A stretch of DNA of 64,000 nucleotides from Liolophura sinensis (lineage: Eukaryota; Mollusca; Polyplacophora; Chitonida; Chitonidae). This document shows positions 36,480-48,294 of this stretch, piece after piece; position 1 is the first letter of the stretch; every line of letters starts with the position of its first letter. A program made the position numbers and the translations under genes. The DNA lies in NCBI RefSeq assembly GCF_032854445.1, contig NC_088296.1, positions 13,428,706-13,492,705 on the forward strand. The letters run 5' to 3'. The notes under the pieces were generated by a model. It was not told where the DNA came from and did no database searches. It saw only the letters and a program-made list of their open reading frames with translations.

Positions 36480-38904
36480 TATATAATACGTAAGCACCAA
36501 AATCATCAATGTTAACATAGGAATGCTAAAAATAACGTACTGACCAATATTATTTGGATTTAATTATAACATCAGGAATAGGCTCAAGCGGTACATAATA
36601 AACCCTACGTGATCCGTTCCAAGGTGAGATGTTTAAACAAGAATTAATGTTAGTTTCTTTTGTAGGTCGAGGAATTTTAAGGGTAGGTGCTATTATCATA
36701 TCCGATACAATCGCTAGTCGCCTTACAAGTGCAGCCATTTGTTTAGTAACCCAACCATCACCTCTATTCGTACAATTACCCGTATCAAGCAAATAAACTC
36801 CTGGAAATGAATGTGTAACAGTTGACTGACCATTACGATGTTAATTTATATCCTTCCAAAACGCTTGTAAAGCACAGCCACCTGGTACAATTACATATAA
36901 CTTGCCAGATGAGTCATTAGTTTGCAATAACTTAATAACACATGCCTCATGCGTACCCCTTGATTGGTCATGCAAGGAAAATGCCGAGGTTTTAACACAA
37001 CAATATCGCTACATACTTGGTGATTGTTCTCCACACAATCGCCTGGATGGAAATATAAGACAGTGCGCGTGTCCAATCCAATACGATTAGCTAACAGCTC
37101 ATTATTTCACCGTGCTGAGAAAGCGGCAAGGCCCAAGCTTCGATCGCATGTTTCACGTATGCACCATTATCTATTAGGAAAGGGGTAACCATATAATACA
37201 AATAATTTCCTTTTAGATTTGACCGACCACAATGGTTGGACAACATTGGAATAATACCATGAGATAGCTTCAATGATTCAAATTCCAGGAGATGACATTT
37301 TCCCAATCCGTGTAAAGTTCAATAGTGAAAATAGCTTTACCAGTAATGGTACCAACTCCATCGATGCTACCTGTCTGGACATAGACCCCCATTACAACTT
37401 CCGTTTTTCGGTAGCGACAATTGTAGTTCTGTGAATTTTTGCGTATAAAGATGTTTTGCTCCCAGGCATCCATTTTTTGGTGTACAGGTGCATGCTTGGT
37501 ATTAAAATGATGGAAACTGTCTAAACTTTGAGGAGGTATTTGCTTTATTGATGAAAGTTTGAAATTCTGGGTGAGAGAACACAAGGTGTGAGGTAGTGAT
37601 GAGCTGCGAGTGACGTCCCCTTGGCTTTGCTAGGCACACCTCTCAGCTGTCGGCATGGAAAGGTCCAGATTTTGACGGTCAACCTATGTCAAGATTTTTA
37701 TTTTTATGGCTTGTTTTTCCCAGGCTGGGCCAGGTATGCATCAAAGCTTAATGGCCACGGAATGTTTGGGACTGAGCTACAGCGCCAGACGTTAACATTG
37801 TCGCTTATGGGAAATTAATGGGGGTCTAAGGCCGTCTGTGGTACATCATCTGCGCAGGTGAGTACGTCTGCACTGTGGTCCCAAAGCATTAAAAATATGT
37901 TCAAACTGCAGCAGCAGCATAGTCCGTTTCCATTTCTCTTGTGTCTTTTCTGTCGACTCAACCAATTAATTAACATGTCCAGTTATGTTTGCAACCATTG
38001 ATGGCACTTCATTGATTTTATTTAGAATGGGAGATACTTCGTCATAGGCATGTCTGCACTGGATGTGAGATCATCTGAAAAGGGCACAATACCCTGCATC
38101 GTACTCCGGTTACCAACACTAAACAGTGTTGAAGCAGCATTTCCCACAAAATCTACCAACCCTCTACGATGTGTTATTGAAACGGCTACATTCAAATCGA
38201 TATTACAGGCATCAGGACGGATAATGTGAAGGCGATAAAACCAACCAGCAACATCATTCTGCTGTATATCTCTTCCAAAAGGAGACTCGTTAATAGCTAG
38301 TTCTAACTCAGCCACACGGGTAATGAGATCCGGTAACAGGGTCGGATGGGGCAACAAACACTATCACTGTCCATTCCTCAGGCAACACAGAAACTAGAGT
38401 ACGTCCTTGTACATGGAAATCATTTTTCCTATGTCGCTATTGGTAAATTGGCACTATCCAATGATAAAAGACAAAGTAGCTAAAAGTCGTCCCTCTGTAG
38501 GCATTTGTAGGCAAATGTACAAATACATTGTCTTTTTTTGTGGACTGTCTCTTGTTTCTAATGGAGATCTGCTGCGCCCATGAAGAGAATACCTATGCCT
38601 TAGTACTTCACCTACTCCTTCGCTGTCTTGATGCGCTCTCATTGGCCCTCAACGGTGGGGGCAGGGCTTCTGACTTGGTGTCTAGATCATCAATGCCCTT
38701 GGCACCATCTTCCTCACTAATCATCTGACTGCTCTGAGCTTGAACCTGTTCAGCATCCTGCTCATGTAGCAATCCTCTTTCTCCTAATTTATTCTCTTTA
38801 AGTTCATCAGGAAGTCGCACTTCATTTTCTGTAGGAATCTGTTCACGGCAAACAATACTTCTTTGTACCCCTATAGCTGGATTTCTACGCGGACGTGGTC
38901 TCAC
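36480..38904 (-). pseudogene. Endogenous retrovirus-like envelope region, broken (D1b)
   Basis: This is the duplicate of the region at 390-2963 with its own breaks: acidic linker 38608-38904, frame 38022-38357 with the HRRGL-type site, MITE 37377-37833, then short cysteine-bearing frames at 37091-37306, 36891-37076 and 36550-36792. It has no intact frame. Confidence 0.5.
37377..37833 (+). mobile_element. MITE-like element, copy 4
   Basis: This copy is 457 bp, flanked on both sides by GTCT (37373-37376, 37834-37837). It is at the same site as copy 1 in the duplicated D1 block. Confidence 0.8.
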
Positions 38905-38988
38905 AATGTCACAAAAGTTCTCAATTTACTCAGGTTGTTTTCCCTGTCAGTAGGTGTGTTCAGTGTGCGCTAGGGGACCATTAAGTTT

Positions 38989-39327
38989 TCAAACTTCGAA
39001 CTGCGGATCACCATGATCTATGAGCTTTACACGCTCATCCACTTTCACCACAAGATTATCTCCAATCTTAAATTCCCCTCCGTTTGCTCTGCGGTTAATT
39101 TGTTCGCGACGGGATTCCCTCATTGTTCCTGTACATACTCTTGCACATTCAAATGCATTGCTTAAAATATCTAACCTGAAAAGAAATGGTATACAGCCTG
39201 TGGTACTCTGCACCCTTTTGCGGTAGGCCATTAGAGCTGCATACAGTTCATCTTCCCACAATCTAGACGGATTGTTTATCAACTTTTGTAAAATCTCTTT
39301 CAGCGTACGATTTAAACTTCTAACCAT
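38989..39327 (-). pseudogene. Retroviral-type integrase C-terminal fragment (D1b)
   Basis: This is a 112-codon frame with the integrase tail, including FKIGDNLVVKV and DPQFEV, typical of the SH3-like C-terminal domain. The part carrying the catalytic glutamate is damaged in this copy. It is duplicated together with D1. Confidence 0.75.
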
Positions 39328-39631
39328 TTGTTTGGGGATTCATTAAATCTCTATATTGTTTATGTGAAAGGGAAATTTCTAGAGCGATAAATTTATGATG
39401 CATTTAAATCACTTGTTTTCCATTAAAAGAGACATTTGCAATAAAACATATTACATGTGATATTTATGAGCCAGCGTTCGCGGCATATTGGGACCCTCCT
39501 GACATTTACGCGTTCATAATTTGCAATTTCTTTCTGACAGCCTAGCTCCATCATTTTGTTAAATAGTTTTGGAAAACGATAACCACCCCACGTCAGGGTG
39601 AAATCGTGCCGGAGTGAAGATGAAAATAATC

Positions 39632-40030
39632 AGACCATAACACAAGAGAAAAAATCTCCTCTTGCTGTATTTATATCAAAGCTTTTGGATATTTTATTGC
39701 CATATAACAAAAGCCCTATGGATTTGATAATTTTGAACTCTAGGTGTTTGTAATGGTAATAGTTCATATCTTAGCGTAACATTTTCCCAGAAAAAAATAC
39801 ATTAGTCAAGGTGCTGAGATCTTATAGTCAGACCATAACACAAGCGAAGAAATTTATGTTTCCTGTTGCTGTATTTATATAAAATCTTTTGGATATTTTA
39901 TTGCCATATACCAAAAAAACAGGGTATTTGATAATTTCGAGCTGTAAGTGTTTGTAATTGTAATAGTTCATATTAAGCTTATGGTAACATTTTCCCAGAA
40001 AATATACATTGGTTAAGGCGCTGAGATCTT
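39632..40030 (+). repeat. Local tandem duplication in D1b
   Basis: Two units of about 200 bases, each starting cagaccataacacaag. D1a has only one unit (from 3687), so this arose after the D1 duplication. Confidence 0.75.
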
Positions 40031-41523
40031 ATAGTGTGGGCTACATCTAACTAACCTACTATAAATAACTCGCTGATGTCCTGCCTAAATAACACAGATT
40101 ACACTTGTGAAAATCGACTAACATCTAACACTTAACACGCATTTGTATCTATCCATTTATTTCTAGGTCCCTTAAAATGTTTTCCTGCATTACAATTTAC
40201 CGACATCTTCTGGTCAATGGCACCCGGTATTCGAACTTGATAAGATAGTTTTCTTTAGTGCTTAACAAGATGAGTTAGTGGAGGAGGGTGGGAGGGGGGG
40301 GGGGTGTTAGATGAATATGCAATTGTCATTTTGCTGACGATCAGTTACTGTTGGCTCGTTGTCAATAAATAGACCTGAGCGGCAAAAGGGCTGTCGTCAA
40401 CAACCAAGGGCAAATCGTGCTGGACGAAAACATCCCGGACCCAAGTTATGTACACTGTGGAACACGAAATAAAAGGCGTTCAACGAACTGGAAAATCACA
40501 TCTGCATATACACATAAAGGAGATTTTATCTCAGAAGTCGGTTAAGTTTCGATTTTGATGCTGTTTGGTCGCTTACACGCGTTTAAAATATTAGTATCTG
40601 TGTGGGGAAAACTCAGGGAATGTTAGTCATTGTTTAGATATGTTGCTTCAGCAAGGAAGAAAAGCCTAGCTACCTTCCTGCTAGTGGGCAATCCAAGCTT
40701 AAAAAAACACAAACAGGGGTGATTGTGAGGCTTAAAACTGTGGCTAACAGAAACAACAGAAGTCAGGAAAAAAGTGTAGATAAAAAGATCGCAGATAAGG
40801 GTAACAATACTACTGCGGAGGCTCGCATTAAGCGTGAATATATTACTTCAACTCAAAACGCAGATCTGAGCATTTAAATGGACACCATACAACTAACACG
40901 GATTTTATTCAGTTCACTCAAGAGTGTCTGAGGAGTTCTGTACAGATTCGAGCTTCAAACCTTGAAAAATTGTAAAGACTGCATATGCAAAAAACACACA
41001 CGCACAGCTACATACCATTTCCAGTACATCTGTAAGGTATAAGCGATGTCTCCTAAAGGCCAAAGTACAAGTTAAAAATCTCTAGATTCATTTTACAGTC
41101 TTAGCTTTATAAAATTCCTTTTAATTATTTGAATGTTATTGTATGTTAACTGTGATAACAACGCAGTATTCTCAATAGTCCTAGACCAGTGACCAGTATA
41201 CTCCTGCTTAAGCCATGGGTGCTATAGGCGTGTAATTTGCTTCTGTTTAAGCAAATTTAAACTTTAAGTTAGAACAGTTAGAATAACTGGGCTAAATAGA
41301 CACTTTACTGGTTGCATACTGTCGCCGCTGTTCTGGATTTTCTCTATCTGCTGTACGTCTTTAATGTATTAGTTCCATGTTCAAGCAATAGTTACTTAAA
41401 GGTAAGTCACGGGGTGCATTCCAAAAGCGCATGCACTTTTTGACATTGTTTCCATAAAACATTGAAGTAAAATCTATAGGGAGAGTTTTCCTGACGAAAA
41501 ACTTTATACCTTCTTATACGTAG

Positions 41524-41875
41524 GGTGAGTGCAAAAAAGAGTTGTAGCTTACAGGACGATAGAAGAGATGAATCTCAGAGCGGTGTTCTGCAAGATACCA
41601 GTTCAACTGACAACGCATCATCTTTTCAAACGGGTCATTCTTACGAGAATGTAGTGACTTCATCATTACCTAGAGAGAGCGGACCGAGTAACCCAGCTGG
41701 TGCGAGACTTGACTTACCTGGTGTTGTCCTCGCACATAATAGTCTCAACACATACGAAAACATCAATGCGCCTTCACAGTCACTTGATGACAATGGCAAT
41801 ATCAGACTGTATGAACCTGTTAATACAGCGGACACGTCAGAGACCAGACTGTACACAGCTCTGAGGTTTCATTAA
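41524..41875 (+). pseudogene. Orphan tyrosine tail exon (gene E remnant, open frame)
   Basis: After a possible acceptor at tacgtag (41521-41523) a 116-codon frame runs to TAA. It carries GHSYENV, TYENI, LYEPV and RLYTAL, four YxxV/I/L sites like those of gene C. The matching transmembrane exon has been deleted upstream and an integrase-envelope remnant lies where EGF exons would be. The coding frame is well kept, but I see no way to make a receptor from this copy. Confidence 0.6.
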
Positions 41876-42307
41876 AATAGCTACTCTATAATGTAGTTGC
41901 TCGTGAATATCAATGTATAGAGATAGTAGCATTTATGATACTAAGAAATGAAGATATACTAACACAATGGTTTTGTTATCTGTTGACCTCACTAGTACAT
42001 ATTCCAGTAATCCATTAGCACAAGGAAAAATACTTACTTTATATACTCACCGGTAGAAGTGAATGGCGCCTACGTGTACATGACTCACCTTGTAGCATAA
42101 GGTAGATCCGGTGTGCTGTGTGACGATTCGAATCATCGTCAGAAGCTATTAATACAGAAACTAGTGTGTCAAGGATATACCATCAAGTACCTTGTTCTTA
42201 AATCTGACAATGAGTACAATTGTCTTTTAATAAATATGGACTCCGGCGCACCTCTTTATAACTGCGTCTCATTCTGATCAGCCCTAGGTTAGAACTGTAC
42301 ACAGTTA

Positions 42308-42540
42308 ACATATTTATTTATTTGATAGTCGTTTACGCCGTAATCTACAATGATGCACATACGACAGCGGCTAGCATTATGGTGACGGGAAACCGGGCAG
42401 AGCCCCGGGGGAAACATACGACCATACGCAGGATGCTGGAGGACCTTCCCACGAACGGCCGTAGAGGAAGCCAGCGTCAGCTAGACTTTAACTCACAGTG
42501 ATGGGAGGCGCCTGGGTCAACTGCGTCGTGCTTGGATGTT
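42308..42540 (-). mobile_element. SINE, minus strand (D1b)
   Basis: This is the paralogous copy of the SINE at 6794-7035, at the same site in the duplicated block. Confidence 0.75.
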
Positions 42541-44302
42541 AGCCCGGGTGTGTGTTGAGTCATTTCCATTTTTGTAGCGTAGGTGTAGTCTTCAAACTTA
42601 TTGGGACCCAGCGGTGGGGCAAGTGTGGATTGAATTTTAAGTGGGTGTTTGTTGCTGGTTATGGTTTATTTGCTCAGGAGAGTTGGGCACCGCATGACAT
42701 TTGACATTCTTTCAGACTATGTCCCTTTGTTTGATGTGTTCAACTCAATCATTAATGGGACCAACGCTGAATTATGGCACATGGGGATCTGCAACACTTC
42801 GGACTTTATGGCACCATTTGCTCAAGTCCAACACAGTCAGAAAAACAGGATCAGGCGGACTTGTGCTAATGTATTCGGAATTCGTGACGTGTGCAATACA
42901 CTGGGATAAAGAAACTATTGTCCACAATCTGGATCTCGGACTAAAGGCAACGCGGAAGTCACCCTGATTTGACCCATTGATGTCACTAACATACAGTTAA
43001 CTACGTGAGCTAACACAACAATTGGGTATTGAACAATATCCAAGCTGGAATATACTGGTGTGTACATGTAAACTGGATATAGATCTACAGACCTAAGTGT
43101 GTAGGACATCACGTCCTCGGTTTTGCTTCCCATTGACCTACGCTTTAGTTTCTGAAGTTCGACACCAGTACAAATATTGTCGTGCACAAAACAAAACTGA
43201 GTTGATGCGGAAAAAAATTGTGATCAAACAAGAAAAAGTAAAGAAAAAAACGTTTTAATTCTATATTAATGTAAATGAGTTTTAATGCTGGACTGAAGAT
43301 TTTGGTTTACCTGAAAACGAGATATGTCTGTTTTTTGCATGCAGAATAGTTGATATATCAGCATAGAAATCACAGCCATTCGTCCTGCTCCCGACAACCA
43401 TTCTCATGTAATCATGTTTCGGCATGCCCCCGTTGGCGTGGTGCGGTGGAAAAATGTAACGCCTATGATAGACACAAGAAAAGCCTTTATATAATCGTTC
43501 ACGAAACATGTTCTCCTACCGGAGCAGTGACTTGGATATACCCGAATAAATTTGCAATGTGTCATTTAAACAAGTTACGCGGTTAAGACCTGCAATATTT
43601 AGGCCATATGGGTGTAACATATAAAGACATTTCGCAAATCAAAACCATGCTATGACTTACTTGTGTAAACAGACTAGTACTTTAACGTAATGTCATGTCC
43701 TCAATACATGACCAAGGCCTGTACATGTGTGTATTTTTTTTACTGATCATAAGAGGTCGAGAAATACATTGTGTATACACATCGCGGTTGAGGGTGAATC
43801 GTGTTGTACAGTACGTCTATTTCCAAAAAGGACGTAAAATAAACACAAACGCGAACTACTCTCGTGGTATCCTTACTGAGTGAGAAGGAGAAACAGAGGG
43901 GATCTAGCATTCAGTGTCGTGTCTTGCACAGGTATCAGAATGTATTTGAAGCTGACACCTACAGCATACATATCCACATAATAACAGCTGTTATTCAAAC
44001 CCCCACTGCTGTGAAAAAAACGACATGTCATTAACCATTCTTTTGACCACATTAATCATCAAAATAATAAAATATAAATCAATGTAAATAGATCACGAAA
44101 AAGTATGAATGCTCTGGGGTAGAACGTTTTATTCCGATAAGGAAGTAAACTACACATACACACACACAAACCACTCCGTGGTATACAATAGAAAAGGGAG
44201 ATTGTCGTAAACATTGTAGAAATTCAATATCCACGCACCGATATACAGTGGCTCTTGCGTGTTGAATTTACGCAGACGGCGTACACAACTAACGTGTGCA
44301 GG

Positions 44303-44390
44303 ATGACAGTCCCTACCCTCCCAAGACGCTGGGGTGAGATTCTGGCTTTAGCGGGTTTAACATTTGGTCTGACGGCAACACTCGTCACAG
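44303..44390 (+). CDS. Orphan signal-peptide exon (gene F, runs into assembly gap)
   Basis: The exon starts ATGACAGTCCC and encodes MTVPTLPRRWG then a hydrophobic ILALAGLTFGLTAT segment, ending in phase 1 at gtgagt. It matches gene B's signal exon almost base for base, including the first intron bases. The next 3' exons are not visible: a run of N begins 355 bases later and the sequence after it is a different block. It may be the first exon of a real gene lost in the gap. Confidence 0.65.
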
Positions 44391-44474
44391 GTGAGTCCGG
44401 ATAATTGACCGATGTGGGCTCATAATTGCTGTCTTAATTCATGATCTAAATCATTGCGATCGCATTGGTGCTCT

Positions 44475-44511
44475 CCCCCCCCCCCCCCCCCCCCCCCCCC
44501 CACTCTCCGGC
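44475..44511 (+). repeat. Poly-C run of 37 bases
   Basis: This is an uninterrupted C run 234 bases before the N gap. Its length is unreliable in sequencing and it probably contributed to the gap. Confidence 0.9.
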
Positions 44512-44745
44512 CACAGAGGCCCCCTCACCAAGGTAAAAGCAGTGACATTTATGGCCTCTTCGGTAGGTGTCAAAGAGAGCAACTGTTTTTTCTTCTTTAA
44601 GCATTTATACAATGGCATAACAAAAGACAAATATGAACATGTTGCCGTATAGGTAAGAGGCTCCTTGGTCTTTGCGCCGCGACAAACGTTTCAATATGTT
44701 AGCCTCAAACATGTACATATCACCGAACCTACACTAGGACGTACT

Positions 44746-44945
44746 NNNNNNNNNNNNNNNNNNNNNNNNNNNNNNNNNNNNNNNNNNNNNNNNNNNNNNN
44801 NNNNNNNNNNNNNNNNNNNNNNNNNNNNNNNNNNNNNNNNNNNNNNNNNNNNNNNNNNNNNNNNNNNNNNNNNNNNNNNNNNNNNNNNNNNNNNNNNNNN
44901 NNNNNNNNNNNNNNNNNNNNNNNNNNNNNNNNNNNNNNNNNNNNN
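44746..44945. other. Assembly gap (200 N)
   Basis: Exactly 200 N, likely a placeholder length. The right side starts inside an unrelated frame (45000-45099, ending RNITRTLRIPSSSND) followed by a gcactcactcactcact end that looks like the 3' end of a repeat. The true distance is unknown. Confidence 0.95.
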
Positions 44946-46259
44946 CCCGTATCAGTATAATGGCTCGTGTGAGGCGCCTTACTTGCCTTTGATAAAGGCA
45001 AGTGAAGCAGCAAGAGATAAAAGAGCGGTGGAGATCCGCCCTGCAACAAGGAGGAACATAACACGCACGCTAAGGATTCCTTCGTCGTCAAATGACTGAC
45101 AAATAAGTTAAGTAAGAAGTTAAACCCCAGGCACTCACTCACTCACTTGTACTGAATGTTACTGCAATGTATCTTTTTTGCAAATGATACATATGGTTTA
45201 TCCCTGTTTTTGCAGTGCGTACGTTCTGGATCATGACCAAGATGGTTTTAAAAAAACGAATTGTAATCTGTTTTACATCTGTGTACATGTAGCAACTCAA
45301 CCAGATTAAGGAGCAGCTGTCGTGTTTGTACTCCAGAAATGAGTTTAATCGGCCTTATACTTGGTCACGATGTTCAACAAGAGAATAGAAGTGGAACACA
45401 CTTTTTTTACAGTGGGGTCATAATCCTCCAGCGGAATACGGGCTCATGCCTTATGTATCATTTACCATTTATACAGCAGCAAAATAGACAAGACAAGCAC
45501 TGTTACTGTATAACACAATCACAAATCCCACCACTCCTGGGTTATTTTACATTAACCCATTAGACGCTACATGAATTTTTAACTGGTGCTAAGAAGATGA
45601 TTATGAAATGTACCTCAGCATTTAGTGTGCGTTAAAATTCTAGTTTCGAGCGGTAATAAAAAGCAGAAGTGGGTGGTGAAGATTTGCTGCTGAGGGAACA
45701 CTGAAGATCCACGAGATACTAGTTTTATTCCTGTGCAATATATGTAAATGTAGCTATTTATTTACTTCATGATTCTTTATTCTGAGGAAGTAATGTTCAG
45801 TACATGCACTAGATAAGGTACCAGTCACGCAACACCTAAAACACTTCGCTTTTACAAAAATAACATACACAACAGGTTACCAGTCAAATCAGACGGAAAA
45901 CATCAAAGTTTGAAGATCGCTAAAAAACTGCAAAGTTGTTCTTCTTATAAGAATGTCACTGTATTTTAATTTTGAATTTCTCTTCTTTTTGGGGGGTGGG
46001 GGGTGGGAAAGGTGGGGTGGAGGTTGCTCTCTGTATTTAACAGGTAAGTTTCCTTCCGCTTTATAGGACAACGCGAGCATGCAACTGGATAATTATCGAA
46101 ACGTACTAATCTACTCGGGAACACAGAGAAATATGGCGCTGCTTATGTGAAGACGGGAGCTGGAAATTTGTCATTAATCTCACAGCTGTCAGTCATGAAT
46201 GGAACAATACTATCCACGAATCGAAACAGGAAACACTGACTCTGTATGCAGACTTACCT

Positions 46260-46345
46260 CAGACGGATATAGCCGTGAGGGTTAACCCTAAACACGGTAA
46301 AGTCAGGACACTGCCCCATCGTATTGGGAGAGTCTTGGGAGTCCA
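46260..46345 (-). pseudogene. Signal-peptide exon without start and with stop
   Basis: It aligns with gene C's leader (LPIRWGSVLTLPCLGLTLTAISV), but the ATG region is changed and a TGA replaces the last arginine codon. The donor gtaagt is kept. Confidence 0.6.
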
Positions 46346-46444
46346 AGGTTGTTTGGTAAGAGAACTTAGACTACAACCGCCGTGCACAGAAACCTGTTCT
46401 TGTTTACAGATTAGAACTTCTGTAATCAAAAGAACAGCTCAGAT

Positions 46445-46892
46445 GGACATAGACCCCCATTACAACTTCCGTCTTCCGTAGGCTACGATTGCAGTTCTGT
46501 GCATTTTAGGGTATAAAGTCTTTTTTTTTGCTCCCAGGCGGCCATGTTTGGTGTACAGGTGCATGCTTGGTTTTTAAATGCTGGGAACTGTCTAAACTTT
46601 GAGGAGGTATGAGCTATATTGATGAAAGTGTAAACTTCTGGGCGAGAGGACCCAAGGTGTGAGGTAGTGATGAGGCTGCGAGTGACGTCCCCTTGGCGTT
46701 GCTAGGCATGCCTCCCAGCTGCCGGCATGGAAATGTCCAGATTTTGACGGCCAACCTATGTCAAGATTTTTATGCCTTGTTTCTCACAGGCTGGGCCAGG
46801 TATGCACCAAAGCTTATTGGTCATGGAATGCTTAGGACTGAACTACAGCGTTAACATTGTCGCTTATGGAAAATTAACGGGGGCCTGAAGCC
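46445..46892 (+). mobile_element. MITE-like element, copy 5
   Basis: This copy is 448 bp, flanked by AGAT on both sides (46441-46444, 46893-46896). The paralogous site in D2a reads ctcAGATgtgacg without the element, proving the boundaries and the 4-bp target duplication. Confidence 0.88.
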
Positions 46893-48294
46893 AGATGTGA
46901 CCTGAGCCATCGTTTGCTTTGTAAACTAGTAAGGTGTTATGCCTACGTAGAAACATGCTTATCTATCAGTTACTTTTGTTTTCATACGCCGTCAAGGCTT
47001 CTGTTTTATCCCATGGAGCTACAAATGTCTGTGTAAGTCTCGGTAAACAACCCAGTTTATTCTTACATGTACATACGTCTGCTAATAGACCAAACTTTGC
47101 GAAAGTCGTCAAGGGCAGTCAGACAAACTGTTCTGAATGTCTTTCAATGACCTCCCTGTAAGCGATCTATCGTGACCTCTGACATGTCAGTCAACAGAAC
47201 AGATAATGTAAGTAGAATATCATGTGAATACTTGATGATCTAGCCGGTGATTACAAACTGGTACTTTTTCAGACAGCTGGGAAAGAGATTTGGTTCAACC
47301 TAACCAGCGACGTGTGTATTTTATTACCCAAGCTATAATATATTACACAATAGTCCACCTGGTTATCTGCTGCTATAATATTTATATTAACTAAGGCTCA
47401 TGTGCTTAAAGTAACCATTTAGTACTAAATTTACGTATAATACGCACCTATAAAAACAAATGATAGACTAGTGTATGTTTATGTATGCTGATGAAATAAT
47501 GTAGTACATGTAAATAACACCGTAATAATTGGAAACAATTAAGTTTGTTACGAATATTATGAAAAATGCGCTATTTGCAATATAGTCTTCTTAGTATAAC
47601 TATATATCTCCATGTACAACATGCCGTTTCCGTATATAACAGTGAAGAAATCTTGTTATGCATGTGTGTCGTTCAAACATCCTTTTATACATAACAGTCA
47701 CAAAAGATACTGACTTACATTATGTCGACAGACTCTTGACGAACACGGTTCACAGTTAGTATGGAGAGCTTTTAATTGTATATTAAAACAATTAATATTA
47801 TTGCTATATACTTTTCCATGGAAGATAATCTCGTGTGCAGCCACCTAAAATATACCGCTGAATGTGGTTAAAATGAAACAAAGGCCTATTGTACAAGTCG
47901 TTAGACATACACAATTTGAGCTATCCTGGGATGAAGCTAATATTCGAAAATTATACAGCAGTCGTCTCACACCCTTGTGTTAATGTCAGAGGGCATTATT
48001 AAAATTAACGTGACGAGGAACTGTTACGAGAAGTAAAACATTTTAAAATCATTGAATATGTTCAGATCATCTAATAGGCCCCTTTAGTCGGCAAGGGAGA
48101 TAAATCTTGCAGTCACATTTTGACAGGTTGACAGTAACATAATACTGCAAACTGGAATATGTAAAAATAGGATAAGTAGAGAACAACATGACTGTGTTAG
48201 TACATCTTCCGTTCACAATTGCACTGTGAATGCTACATTCTCTGTACAGTGGTATATGTATCCAGGGCCGACCAGGCTATCGCCTCGCTCACTT

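Larger units (their letters stand above)
35938..44181 (+). repeat. Segmental duplication D1, copy b
   Basis: This is the partner of 1-9093. Differences include loss of the transmembrane exon (about 250 bases near 40400), a local tandem duplication at 39632-40030, and kept frames where copy a is broken. It continues beyond the shared part into a signal-peptide exon at 44303. Confidence 0.85.

Noticed and set aside
42649-42967. Overlapping frames of 86-88 codons in the D1b flank
   Set aside because: They are not preserved in the D1a copy near 7150-7600 and have no recognisable motif.
44665-45142. Long frames on both strands across the N run
   Set aside because: They are open only because N has no stops; no real coding evidence on the left side.
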